From the NCBI GenBank assembly GCA_018660965.1, contig JABJJH010000024.1:1-13058 (forward strand): DNA of 13,058 nt. Direction: 5' to 3'. Source of the DNA: Rhodospirillaceae bacterium. Lineage in GTDB: Bacteria > Pseudomonadota > Alphaproteobacteria > UBA8366 > GCA-2717185. Each line of letters starts with the position of its first letter. Within the stretch, counting starts at the first letter, position 1. Position numbers and translations under genes: made by a program. This document shows positions 1 through 7,076 of this stretch, piece after piece. The notes under the pieces were generated by a model. The model worked only from the letters and a program-made list of their open reading frames with translations. It did no database searches and was not told where the DNA came from.

Positions 1-1
1 C

Positions 2-130
2 ATTTATGTCGATGACCGCACCATCGATAGCCATATCAAGCGGGTTCGCCGTAAATTCCGCAACCTCGACCGTGAATTCAATGAAATCGAAACCCTTTAC
101 GGAGTCGGATACAGGTATCGGGAGACGTGA
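2..130 (+). CDS. chvI: ChvI-type response regulator, C-terminal end (partial)
   Basis: An open frame enters from the left edge and stops with TGA at 128-130, giving the last 42 residues of a protein. They read as the end of an OmpR/PhoB-type winged-helix DNA-binding domain: the recognition-helix stretch RTIDSHIKRVRRKFR is followed by the wing and final strand ETLYGVGYRYRET. This wording is typical of ChvI, the DNA-binding partner of the ChvG kinase in Alphaproteobacteria, and a ChvG gene begins 29 bp downstream. The receiver domain with its phospho-Asp lies outside the window. From family knowledge, ChvI controls envelope, acid-stress and exopolysaccharide genes. The family is clear; the exact name rests mainly on the chvG neighbour. 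Confidence 0.88.
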   Translation: MYVDDRTIDSHIKRVRRKFRNLDREFNEIETLYGVGYRYRET

Positions 131-159
131 GTTTTTCGCACGGCGAGCCAATTTGAATC

Positions 160-1836
160 ATGATTGAACCGGGGGACAGTCAAAGTGCGTCCTCGCCGGT
201 ACAGGCGCGCGCAACGCGGCGGCTGATTTCGCCGCTGACGCTGCGCATTCTCGCCGTCAACATTTTGGCGCTGGCGATTCCTGTTGTCGGCCTGCTGTAT
301 CTTGGGCCTTATCAGGATGGGTTGCTGGATGCGGAACTGGACGGATTACGCCGACAATCGGACATTTTCGCCGGCGCGCTGGGAGAAGGCGCGATCCGCA
401 CTCAGCCCGATGGCGCGCAAGCCCTGAATATTCTGCATGCGCGCAACATGATCCGCCGCCTGACCGCCGCGACGCCGGTGCGCGCCCGGCTGTTTCTGAC
501 GAATGGCGAACTGGTCGCCGACAGCCGAAGCGTCGGTGGACGGGATCGGATGGTCCAGATTTTCGAATTGTCGCCTCCGCATGAAAGCTCGACATCCGTT
601 GAACATTTAATGGATATGCTCGATTGGGTGTTCGACGCGTTGCAGGGCGTGCGGGACCTTGACCTTTATCAGGAGCCGCAACGGCAAAGCATTCGGGATT
701 ACCCGGAAGCGATGTCCGCATTGTCGGGCGACGTTACCGGCGTGGTGCGGGCTGATCGCGATGGCGGATATATGCTGTCCGTGGCCATGCCGGTTCAACG
801 GTTCCATCAGGTAATCGGCGTGTTGATGGTGTCCAAGAGCGGGGCGGAGGTTCGCCAGACGATCCGCGATGTGCGCCTGGTCGTTGTAGAGTTGTTCGCG
901 ATCGCGCTGGTGATCACGGTCCTGCTGTCGCTTTACCTCGCCGGCGCCATCGCCCGGCCGATGCGGCGATTGGCGGCGGCGGCGGCGCAGGTTCGCGGCG
1001 GCCGGGAACTGCTTGAAATTCCCGACCTGACCCATCGCGGCGATGAGATCGGCGATTTGTCCGGCGCATTGCGCGATATGACCAGCGCCTTGTATTTGCG
1101 GATTGACGCCATCGAACGATTCGCCGCCGACGTCAGTCATGAAATCAAGAACCCGTTGACCTCGCTGCGCAGCGCCGTGGAAACGGCGGCGCGCATTACC
1201 GACCCTGCGCAACAAAAACAACTGATGGCGATCATCCAGGAAGACGTGCAGCGGCTCGACCGTCTGATTACCGACATTTCCGACTATTCGCGTCTCGACG
1301 CTGAATTAAGCCGTGAATCGATGAGTCCGGTGGATATTGGGGGACTGCTGAAAGCCCTGGTGGACATTCACGCCGCGGCGCATGACGAAGACAGTGGCGG
1401 GGACGATGTTGCCGGCGGCGTTCCACGCTTTCGCGTGCATATCGCCGTGGGTGAAGAAGACGCTGAAACGGCGTTGACGGTTCCGGGGTGGGAAGGCCGT
1501 CTGGTTCAGGTGTTTCGCAATTTGATCGCCAATGCGGATAGTTTCGCGATACCGGGTACGACCATCGACATTGAAGTGGCGAGGCGCGGCGCGATCGTGG
1601 AAACCGTTATATCGGATACGGGGCCAGGTCTGCCGGACGGCAAGCTGGACGCGGTTTTCGACCGATTTTACAGCGAACGACCCGCCAGCGAAAAATTCGG
1701 CATGCATTCCGGGCTTGGGCTTTCCATATCCCGGCAAATCGTGGAGGCGCATGGCGGTTCGATTCACGCGGACAACCGGCGCGGCGAGAATGGCGTCATC
1801 ATGGGCGCCCGGTTCACCGTGCGCTTGCCGATATAA
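160..1836 (+). CDS. chvG: Sensor histidine kinase ChvG (ExoS family)
   Basis: This 558-residue membrane sensor kinase would phosphorylate ChvI. A first transmembrane helix lies near residues 27-49, then a periplasmic sensing region to about 237, a second helix near 238-261, and a HAMP linker to about 315. The HisKA domain has the H-box FAADVSHEIKNPLTSLRSAV with phospho-acceptor His327. The ATPase domain has the N-box with Asn454 and Asn458, then SDTGPGL and GLGLSISR glycine-rich motifs, so the enzyme looks catalytically complete. The length fits the ChvG/ExoS/BatS family. The start at 160 is constrained by an in-frame TGA at 154-156; no strong Shine-Dalgarno is visible. The gene follows chvI by 29 bp and is surely in its operon. 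Homologues respond to acid and envelope stress and are held inactive by the periplasmic ExoR in rhizobia; no exoR is in this window. Confidence 0.93.
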   Translation: MIEPGDSQSASSPVQARATRRLISPLTLRILAVNILALAIPVVGLLYLGPYQDGLLDAELDGLRRQSDIFAGALGEGAIRTQPDGAQALNILHARNMIRRLTAATPVRARLFLTNGELVADSRSVGGRDRMVQIFELSPPHESSTSVEHLMDMLDWVFDALQGVRDLDLYQEPQRQSIRDYPEAMSALSGDVTGVVRADRDGGYMLSVAMPVQRFHQVIGVLMVSKSGAEVRQTIRDVRLVVVELFAIALVITVLLSLYLAGAIARPMRRLAAAAAQVRGGRELLEIPDLTHRGDEIGDLSGALRDMTSALYLRIDAIERFAADVSHEIKNPLTSLRSAVETAARITDPAQQKQLMAIIQEDVQRLDRLITDISDYSRLDAELSRESMSPVDIGGLLKALVDIHAAAHDEDSGGDDVAGGVPRFRVHIAVGEEDAETALTVPGWEGRLVQVFRNLIANADSFAIPGTTIDIEVARRGAIVETVISDTGPGLPDGKLDAVFDRFYSERPASEKFGMHSGLGLSISRQIVEAHGGSIHADNRRGENGVIMGARFTVRLPI

Positions 1837-1930
1837 AAAGTCGGTAATAAGAAGGCGCCCGGACGATGGCGTTGAATGGGATAATTTGATAATTTACCCG
1901 CGCCGATCAAAATGGCGAACCCCGACGGAT

Positions 1931-1934
1931 GGAG
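1931..1934 (+). promoter_or_regulatory. Ribosome binding site deciding the dcd start
   Basis: GGAG lies four bases before the ATG at 1939. The earlier in-frame ATG at 1912 has no purine-rich sequence before it, so 1939 is the better start. The spacing is a little short, so this is a judgement rather than proof. Confidence 0.5.
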
Positions 1935-1938
1935 TCAC

Positions 1939-3114
1939 ATGCCCGATACCAGTCCAGACGCACAGGACATGAAGACCGAAGCGGCGGCGTCGGTTCGCCA
2001 CAGAACCGGCATTCTCCCGTCCCAGGCGATTCGAGCGCTGATCAAATCCGGTGAAATCGCCGCCGATGTGGAAATTCTCGACGACCAGATTCAACCGGCC
2101 AGCCTGGACCTTCGTCTGGGCGGCGTGGCGTACAGGGTCCAGGCGAGCTTTCTGCCGGGCCCGCACGATTCGGTCGCGGACAAGCTGACAAAGCTGGGCC
2201 TGCACCAGTTGGATTTGTCCGACAGCGCGGTGCTGGAAAAAGGCTGCGTCTATGTCGTCCCCTTGATGGAGCGGTTGGCGCTGGGCGCGGGTGTGTCGGG
2301 CATCGCCAATCCAAAAAGCTCGACGGGGCGGTTGGACATCTTCACCCGGCTGATTACCGATAACGGCGTTGAGTTCGACCGGGTGCGCGGCGAATATCAT
2401 GGGCCGCTATACGCGGAAATATCGCCCCGCACCTTTAGCGTCATCGTGCGTGCGGGATCTCGCCTGAGCCAATTACGCTTGAAACGCGGCAATTTCGCCT
2501 ATAGCGACCGCGCGCTGCACCGCTTGAATGAAAAAGAGCAGTTGATCGATTCCGAGCCGGACCCTGCGATCATAAAGGAAGGCATCCCCTTTACCGTGGA
2601 CCTTCAGGGCGATCCGGCGACGGGCCTGGTCGGGTTTCGCGCCCGCAAACATGCGGGTCTGATCGATATCGACCAAAAGAACCATTACGACCCGCACGCG
2701 TTCTGGGAACCGATTTATCGCGAGGCCGCGCCGGAATTGATTTTGAACCCGGATGATTTTTATATCCTGGCCTCCCGCGAAGCCGTGACCGTGCCGCCGG
2801 ACCACGCCGCCGAAATGGTCGCCTATGACACCCTTGTTGGTGAATTTCGTGTTCATTACGCCGGTTTTTTCGACCCTGGCTTCGGCGATGAGGGAACCGG
2901 CGGCGAAGGCAGCCGGGCGGTGCTCGAAGTCCGCTCGCACGATGTCCCGTTCCTGATTACCGACAGCCAAATTCTGGGACGACTTGTCTACGAACGGCTG
3001 ACGCAGAAACCCGACCGGATTTACGGCGCCGACATCGGCTCCACCTACCAACGCCAGGGCCTCAAGCTTGGCAAACAGTTCACACCATGGAAACAGTCCA
3101 CGGCACGACCGTAG
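1939..3114 (+). CDS. dcd: Two-domain 2'-deoxycytidine 5'-triphosphate deaminase
   Basis: The protein (391 residues from this start) matches the long DCD family of Proteobacteria, roughly twice the ~190 residues of E. coli Dcd. Such enzymes deaminate dCTP to dUTP, feeding dTMP synthesis. The N-terminal half carries the Dcd-like signature NPKSSTGRLD, with Ser127, Ser128 and Arg131 matching the RSSLARLG motif of E. coli Dcd, and a later Glu160 in YAEIS at the place of the catalytic Glu. The C-terminal half repeats the fold: VTVPPDHAAEM, then DPGFG (Asp312) and VLEVRS (Glu330), but has no SSxxR. I infer a tandem duplication with one site degenerated or shared. An upstream ATG at 1912 would add nine residues. 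The gene lies 102 bp after chvG and its last 28 bp overlap hprK. The activity is assigned by family and untested here. Confidence 0.85.
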   Translation: MPDTSPDAQDMKTEAAASVRHRTGILPSQAIRALIKSGEIAADVEILDDQIQPASLDLRLGGVAYRVQASFLPGPHDSVADKLTKLGLHQLDLSDSAVLEKGCVYVVPLMERLALGAGVSGIANPKSSTGRLDIFTRLITDNGVEFDRVRGEYHGPLYAEISPRTFSVIVRAGSRLSQLRLKRGNFAYSDRALHRLNEKEQLIDSEPDPAIIKEGIPFTVDLQGDPATGLVGFRARKHAGLIDIDQKNHYDPHAFWEPIYREAAPELILNPDDFYILASREAVTVPPDHAAEMVAYDTLVGEFRVHYAGFFDPGFGDEGTGGEGSRAVLEVRSHDVPFLITDSQILGRLVYERLTQKPDRIYGADIGSTYQRQGLKLGKQFTPWKQSTARP

Positions 3115-3530
3115 TCCTCGATGGCGTCGGCGTGTTGCTGCGCGGGCGCCCCGGTAGCGGTAAATCCGATTTGGCGCTGCGTCTCATCGATGGCGGCGCG
3201 TGTTTGGTCGCCGACGATCAAACCGTTCTGGAACGATGTGGCGACCGGCTGGAAGCGCGCGCGCCGAAAACGCTCCGGAACAAGATCGAGATTCGCGGGA
3301 TTGGCGTGGTGACGTTGCCGCAAGAGTCCACCACGCCATCCGGCGCCATCGGATTGGTCGTCGATCTGGTTGAATCGCCCGACGCGGTTGCGCGAATGCC
3401 CGTAAGTGAGACGGTTGAAATCAGCGGCGTTGTGTTACGTTGTCTTCGGCTTTGGCCCTTCGAGGCCTCGGCGGCGGCGAAGGTCCGGCTTGCGATTCGC
3501 ACCGCGCCGGACGATATAGAGGGGTCATAA
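3087..3530 (+). CDS. hprK: Short HPr kinase/phosphorylase
   Basis: This 147-residue protein corresponds to only the catalytic domain of HPr kinase; Firmicute enzymes are about 310 residues with an extra N-terminal domain. The Walker A loop GRPGSGKS covers residues 20-27 with Lys26, followed by the acidic pair in LVADDQ (Asp43-Asp44) and the family signature IEIRGIGVV from about residue 67. The short form is the usual one in Alphaproteobacteria. It uses ATP to phosphorylate HPr on a regulatory serine, and its likely substrate (Ser47 of the HPr at 4907-5176) is encoded in the same cluster. The start overlaps the end of dcd by 28 bp, which suggests translational coupling; no strong Shine-Dalgarno is visible. 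Whether it also dephosphorylates HPr cannot be read from the sequence. Confidence 0.92.
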   Translation: METVHGTTVVLDGVGVLLRGRPGSGKSDLALRLIDGGACLVADDQTVLERCGDRLEARAPKTLRNKIEIRGIGVVTLPQESTTPSGAIGLVVDLVESPDAVARMPVSETVEISGVVLRCLRLWPFEASAAAKVRLAIRTAPDDIEGS

Positions 3531-3539
3531 ATCGGGGGT

Positions 3540-4457
3540 ATGAACGCGGTGACCGACGATACCATAACGTCCAGACACGTTGTGCTGGTGACCGGCCTGT
3601 CCGGCGCCGGGCGCACGACGGCGCTCAAAATGCTGGAAGACCTCGGTTATGAAGCCGTTGATAATTTGCCGCTGTCGTTGCTGGCGACCCTGTTGAGCGC
3701 CGAAGCCGCGAGCAATGATCGGCAGCCCTTGGCCATTGGCGTCGATATTCGCAATCGGGATTTCGCCGTCGACGCCTTTTTGACCGAATTGGACCGCTTG
3801 ACGGCCGACCATGACATCGACGTGCAACTGCTGTTCCTGGACTGCGACGATGAGACTTTGCTGCGGCGTTACACGGAAACCCGGCGCCGCCATCCCCTGG
3901 CCATGGACCGGCCCGTCCCCGACGGCATCCGCCTGGAACGCACGGTGTTGTCGGCGCTGCGGGACCGGGCGGACACGGTTATCGACACATCGCAGAAAAC
4001 ATTGTGGACGCTGAAGGAAAGAATTGGCGAACAATTCGGTCTGGATCAGGGACCGGGACTTGGCGTGAACATCACATCGTTTTCCTATCGGCGCGGCGTG
4101 CCGCGCGAAGCCGATCTGGTGTTCGATGTCCGCTTTCTCGCCAACCCGCATTATGTCGATGACCTGCGTCCCCTGACGGGCCAGGATGGACGGATTGGCG
4201 CTTATATCGCCGCTGACCCGGATTTCAGCGCGTTTCTGGACGCCCTGACGGGGATGTTGCGGATTTTGCTGCCGCGCTACGAAGCGGAAGGTAAAAGTTA
4301 TCTGACGATTGCGGTTGGATGCACGGGCGGTCGCCATCGTTCGGTATACACAGCCGAACGTCTGGCGGAGTGGCTGGAAAATCAGGGCCGCCGGTTTTTT
4401 CTGTTCCACCGCGACATGGATGGTCAGGGTGGCCAAGATGGTCGGGACATGCTCTAG
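3540..4457 (+). CDS. rapZ: RNase adapter / nucleotide-binding protein RapZ (YvcJ family)
   Basis: The 305-residue protein has the RapZ/YvcJ layout. An N-terminal P-loop region reads VTGLSGAGRTTALKMLEDLG, then YEAVDNLP; the Walker B-like strand LLFLD ends at Asp101; ETRRRHPL follows. The C-terminal domain has FSYRRGVPREADLVFDVRFL, RPLTGQDG and CTGGRHRSVYTAERLA (Cys261-Gly-Gly-Arg-His266). In E. coli RapZ binds the small RNAs GlmY and GlmZ and guides RNase E, tuning glucosamine-6-phosphate synthase; in Bacillus YvcJ binds nucleotides and UDP-GlcNAc. The Walker A Lys is Arg25 here. The gene sits 9 bp after hprK inside the PTS cluster. GGGGG at 3534-3538 is only one base from the ATG at 3540; a GTG at 3549 would be better spaced and is an alternative start. 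GlmY/GlmZ RNAs are not known outside enterobacteria, so the RNA-adapter role is uncertain here. Confidence 0.9.
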   Translation: MNAVTDDTITSRHVVLVTGLSGAGRTTALKMLEDLGYEAVDNLPLSLLATLLSAEAASNDRQPLAIGVDIRNRDFAVDAFLTELDRLTADHDIDVQLLFLDCDDETLLRRYTETRRRHPLAMDRPVPDGIRLERTVLSALRDRADTVIDTSQKTLWTLKERIGEQFGLDQGPGLGVNITSFSYRRGVPREADLVFDVRFLANPHYVDDLRPLTGQDGRIGAYIAADPDFSAFLDALTGMLRILLPRYEAEGKSYLTIAVGCTGGRHRSVYTAERLAEWLENQGRRFFLFHRDMDGQGGQDGRDML

Positions 4458-4497
4458 ATAGGGTGAAGCTGGGCCAATCGACGATGAGGTTTGAGGC

Positions 4498-4905
4498 ATG
4501 ATCGGCGTTGTGCTGGTTACACATGGCGGTCTCGCCAGGGAATTTGTCGCCGCGCTTGAACATATCGTGGGCGCGCAAGATCAAACCGAAACCGTGTTGA
4601 TCGGACCGGACGACGACATTGAAAAGCGTCGCCAGGAAATCATTCGAAAAGTCACGGATGTGGATAGCGGCGACGGCGTCGTTGTTCTGACCGACCTGTT
4701 TGGCGGCACGCCGTCGAATCTGGCGATTTCGATCATGGACACCCAAAAGGTCGAGATTATCGCCGGGGTGAACCTGCCGATGTTGATCAAGCTGGCCAGC
4801 GTTCGCGATTCGATGAGCCTAGCGGATGCGGCGGAAGCGGCGCAGAAATCGGGGAAAAAATACATTAATCTGGCGTCCCGGTTGTTATCGAGCCAGCCTG
4901 ACTGA
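4498..4905 (+). CDS. PTS system mannose-family EIIA component
   Basis: This 135-residue stand-alone EIIA of the mannose/fructose family starts MIGVVLVTHGGLAREF, with His9 as the expected phosphorylated residue. The later stretch VLTDLFGGTPSNLA is the conserved core of the family, and GVNLPMLIKLA follows. In sugar-transporting systems the protein hands phosphate to an EIIB, but no EIIB, EIIC or EIID gene is in the window. It is therefore likely to be a regulatory output of the HPr/EI relay, as proposed for the equivalent gene (often called manX or ptsM) beside hprK in rhizobia. GAGG at 4486-4489 lies eight bases before the ATG and supports this start. It is 40 bp after rapZ and one base before the HPr gene. 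Confidence 0.92.
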   Translation: MIGVVLVTHGGLAREFVAALEHIVGAQDQTETVLIGPDDDIEKRRQEIIRKVTDVDSGDGVVVLTDLFGGTPSNLAISIMDTQKVEIIAGVNLPMLIKLASVRDSMSLADAAEAAQKSGKKYINLASRLLSSQPD

Positions 4906-4906
4906 T

Positions 4907-5176
4907 ATGTCGGTCGTCCACGATATGGCGATTCTCAATGAACGCGGCCTGCATGCGCGCGCGGCTGCGAAATTCGTCAAGCTCGCGGCCGAATTCGACG
5001 CGGATATTACGGTCGGCAAGGATGGGTCGGACGTGTCGGGTGAATCGATCATGGGTTTGATGATGCTGGCGGCGGCGAAAGGGACGGTCATTCGCGTGAC
5101 CGCCGACGGTGCGGATGCGGCGCCGGCGATCGCGGCGTTGGCGGAATTGGTGAGCAGAAAATTCGATGAACGCTAG
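4907..5176 (+). CDS. ptsH: Phosphocarrier protein HPr
   Basis: The 89-residue protein is a normal-length HPr. ILNERGLHARAAAKFVKLA contains His16, the residue phosphorylated by Enzyme I, and SGESIMGLMMLAA contains Ser47 at the place of the regulatory Ser46 of Firmicute HPr, the HPr kinase target. Both sites are therefore present, in keeping with hprK and ptsI in the same cluster. The same frame is open back to an ATG at 4826, but that would run through the EIIA gene and add a basic tail foreign to the family; the ATG at 4907, one base after the EIIA stop, is the likely start. Translation is probably coupled to EIIA since no clear Shine-Dalgarno is visible. The 3' end overlaps ptsI by 11 bp. 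Confidence 0.93.
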   Translation: MSVVHDMAILNERGLHARAAAKFVKLAAEFDADITVGKDGSDVSGESIMGLMMLAAAKGTVIRVTADGADAAPAIAALAELVSRKFDER

Positions 5177-6932
5177 GAAAACCAAAAAAGAACGCGTGCT
5201 GGAGGGACTCGGGGTCTCGCCAGGCATTGCGATTGGTCCGCCGCATGTCACCGAATACGGCGCACCGACCGTCCCGGAATACGCTATCGACGAATCGCAG
5301 GTAGAGCCGGAACAGGTTCGGTTCAAGGCGGCGGTGACGCGGTCCGCCCGACAGATACGGCGGTTGAAAAGTCGGGCGCAGGCCGTGCACGGCGCCGCCG
5401 GCGAGGAACTGGGATATCTGCTCGACGCCTATCAGCACATGCTGACCGGGTCGCGATTGACCGATGGCGTGGAGAGCCGGATCGAATCCAAACGCGTCAA
5501 CGCCGAAGCCGCCGTTCAGGCGGAGATATCGAAAATTGCGCGCGGTTTCGCCAATCTGCCGGATTCCTACATGGCCGCGCGCGCCGACGACATTCGCGAA
5601 GCCGGCGCCCGGCTGATCCGGAATCTGACGAAGGAGCCGTTTCGCGCATTTTCCATGATCCCGGCGGGCAGCGTGGTGTTCACGGACGAATTGAGCCCCG
5701 CCGACACCGCGTTGATGGATCCCCAGCGGGTTGCCGGGTTCGCAACCGCGTCGGGCGGCGCGGAAGGTCACACCGCCATTGTGGCGCGGTCCTTGCGCAT
5801 TCCCGCCGTTGTCGGGGTTCCGGGGTTGTTGGGCGACATGGAATCCGTCGATCTGGTCATCGTCGATGGCGGCGCCGGTCGGGTGGTCCTCAATCCCAGC
5901 GCCAAAACCAGGGCGGATTACGAACGCCGCCGCACGGTGTATCTCCGTGAACGACAAAAATTCGCAGGCCTGCGAAAAACACCCGCCGTCACGCGCGACG
6001 ACACGCATATCGATTTGTCGGCGAATGTGGAATTGCCGCTGGAAGTAAAGTTCGCCCTTGAAAACGGCGCGCAAGGCATCGGGCTGTTGCGCACTGAATT
6101 CATGTTCATGAACCGTCAAACCGCCCCCAATGAAACCGAGCAATACGAAATCTTGCGCGACATGGTCAAAGGCATGGGCGGCAAGCCGGTGACGATTCGC
6201 ACGCTTGATGTTGGTGGCGACAAGCGGGCGCATTCCTTGTCTGAGCTTCTGATCGGATCGGAAAACCCGGCGCTCGGTCTGCGGGCGATCCGGCTTTCCT
6301 TGAAGTATCGGAAATTGCTGGAGACGCAACTGGCGGCGTTCCTGCGAGCGGGGGCGCACGGACCCACACGAATTTTGCTGCCGATGATTTCAAACGTCGA
6401 TGAGGTGCGTCAGGTGCGCGAATGCCTGAAATCCGTGGCGCGGCGCTTGAAACGCCGAAAAGTCAGAATCGCCGACCCCTTGCCGCCGCTTGGCGTCATG
6501 ATCGAAGTGCCGGGCGCGGCCCTCGCCGCCGACGCGTTAGCGACGGTCAGCGACTTCTTCGCCATTGGCACCAATGATCTGACGATGTACACGCTGGCCA
6601 TCGACCGGTCGGACGAACAGGTCGCCCATCTTTTTAATCCTTTGCATCCAGCCCTGTTGCGGCTGATCCAGTTCACCACCCAGGCGGCGTTGCGCGCGCG
6701 AATTCCGGTCAGCGTCTGCGGCGAAATGGCCGGTGATCCCCGATACGCGGCCCTGTTGCTGGGGTTGGGGGTGCGCGACCTGTCGATGGCCTCCCCAAGC
6801 TTGCCGCATGTCAAGCAACGGGTCCGCAATATCGACCTGACGGCGGCGACGATGCGGGCTCAAATCATCATGGAACAGATCAATTCCGACCGTATTGCGG
6901 CCTTGTTAGACGAATTTAACGCGTTGGCGTAA
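5166..6932 (+). CDS. ptsI: PTS Enzyme I (PEP-protein phosphotransferase)
   Basis: This 588-residue Enzyme I takes phosphate from PEP and passes it to HPr, the first step of the relay. After a ten-residue basic lead, LEGLGVSPGIAIG opens the N-terminal domain. The swivelling phosphohistidine segment reads ASGGAEGHTAIVAR with His202 as acceptor. The C-terminal PEP-binding barrel shows GLLRTEFMFM (Arg309), LDVGGDK (Asp348-Lys353), FFAIGTNDLTMYTLAIDR and the catalytic VCGEMAGD with Cys518. All key residues are present. There is no N-terminal GAF domain, so this is an ordinary EI rather than the ~750-residue nitrogen-type PtsP common in Alphaproteobacteria. The ATG overlaps the HPr gene end; a weak GGTGAG lies at 5149-5154. 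The gene ends the cluster, followed by the hairpin at 6950-7004. Confidence 0.93.
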   Translation: MNARKTKKERVLEGLGVSPGIAIGPPHVTEYGAPTVPEYAIDESQVEPEQVRFKAAVTRSARQIRRLKSRAQAVHGAAGEELGYLLDAYQHMLTGSRLTDGVESRIESKRVNAEAAVQAEISKIARGFANLPDSYMAARADDIREAGARLIRNLTKEPFRAFSMIPAGSVVFTDELSPADTALMDPQRVAGFATASGGAEGHTAIVARSLRIPAVVGVPGLLGDMESVDLVIVDGGAGRVVLNPSAKTRADYERRRTVYLRERQKFAGLRKTPAVTRDDTHIDLSANVELPLEVKFALENGAQGIGLLRTEFMFMNRQTAPNETEQYEILRDMVKGMGGKPVTIRTLDVGGDKRAHSLSELLIGSENPALGLRAIRLSLKYRKLLETQLAAFLRAGAHGPTRILLPMISNVDEVRQVRECLKSVARRLKRRKVRIADPLPPLGVMIEVPGAALAADALATVSDFFAIGTNDLTMYTLAIDRSDEQVAHLFNPLHPALLRLIQFTTQAALRARIPVSVCGEMAGDPRYAALLLGLGVRDLSMASPSLPHVKQRVRNIDLTAATMRAQIIMEQINSDRIAALLDEFNALA

Positions 6933-6949
6933 TCACATCGGACGCCGTC

Positions 6950-7004
6950 GGCTGCACGCAGTTCATAAATATATAAACATTTATTTATATAATGACTTGC
7001 AGCC
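6950..7004 (+). repeat. Extended AT-rich imperfect hairpin between ptsI and ahcY
   Basis: Three nested inverted arms can stack into one hairpin. The outer arms are GGCTGCA (6950-6956) and TGCAGCC (6998-7004). The middle arms are AGT-T-CAT (6960-6966, one bulged T) and ATGACT (6992-6997). The inner arms are TATATAAA (6970-6977) and TTTATATA (6984-6991), with a six-base loop CATTTA. That gives 21 base pairs, with bulges of three bases on the left side at 6957-6959 and 6967-6969. It starts 18 bp after the ptsI stop. No T-run follows, so it is not a classic intrinsic terminator; it could be a 3'-end mRNA stabiliser, a regulatory leader or a protein site. Confidence 0.7.
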
Positions 7005-7025
7005 AGCGCCCGAGCTTGATATATC
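6997..7025 (+). promoter_or_regulatory. Possible sigma-70 type promoter for ahcY
   Basis: TTGCAG (6997-7002) and TATATC (7020-7025) are separated by 17 bases and resemble -35 and -10 elements, the first preceded by C as in many alphaproteobacterial promoters. Each hexamer matches the consensus only partly. Transcription would start near 7032, leaving a leader of about 55 bases. The -35 overlaps the right arm of the hairpin at 6950-7004. This is a visual prediction only. Confidence 0.35.
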
Positions 7026-7042
7026 GCCAATAAGATATTGGC
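7026..7042. repeat. Perfect inverted repeat in the ahcY leader or operator
   Basis: GCCAATA (7026-7032) and TATTGGC (7036-7042) are perfect inverted seven-base arms around AGA. The site lies directly after the predicted -10 and would cover the transcription start, a typical repressor position, 45 bp before the ahcY ATG. As RNA it would be a hairpin with a three-base loop. No regulator can be named. Confidence 0.6.
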
Positions 7043-7076
7043 CGAAAGCTAAACTGATCCATTCGAACCGATCCAT

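Noticed and set aside
3525..4499. 324-codon antisense open frame
   Set aside because: It mirrors rapZ, which is a clear family member along its whole length.
4826..4906. 27-residue N-terminal extension of HPr
   Set aside because: It would run through the EIIA 3' end and gives a basic tail absent from HPr proteins; the ATG at 4907 gives the normal length.
5088..6359. 423-codon antisense open frame
   Set aside because: It lies fully opposite ptsI, whose motifs are intact; the translation is Arg/His/Gln-rich without any family motif, as expected for the reverse of GC-rich coding sequence.
6950..7004. Intrinsic terminator of the PTS operon
   Set aside because: The stem is long but its core is A/T and it is followed by AGCGCCCGAG rather than a T-run on either strand.
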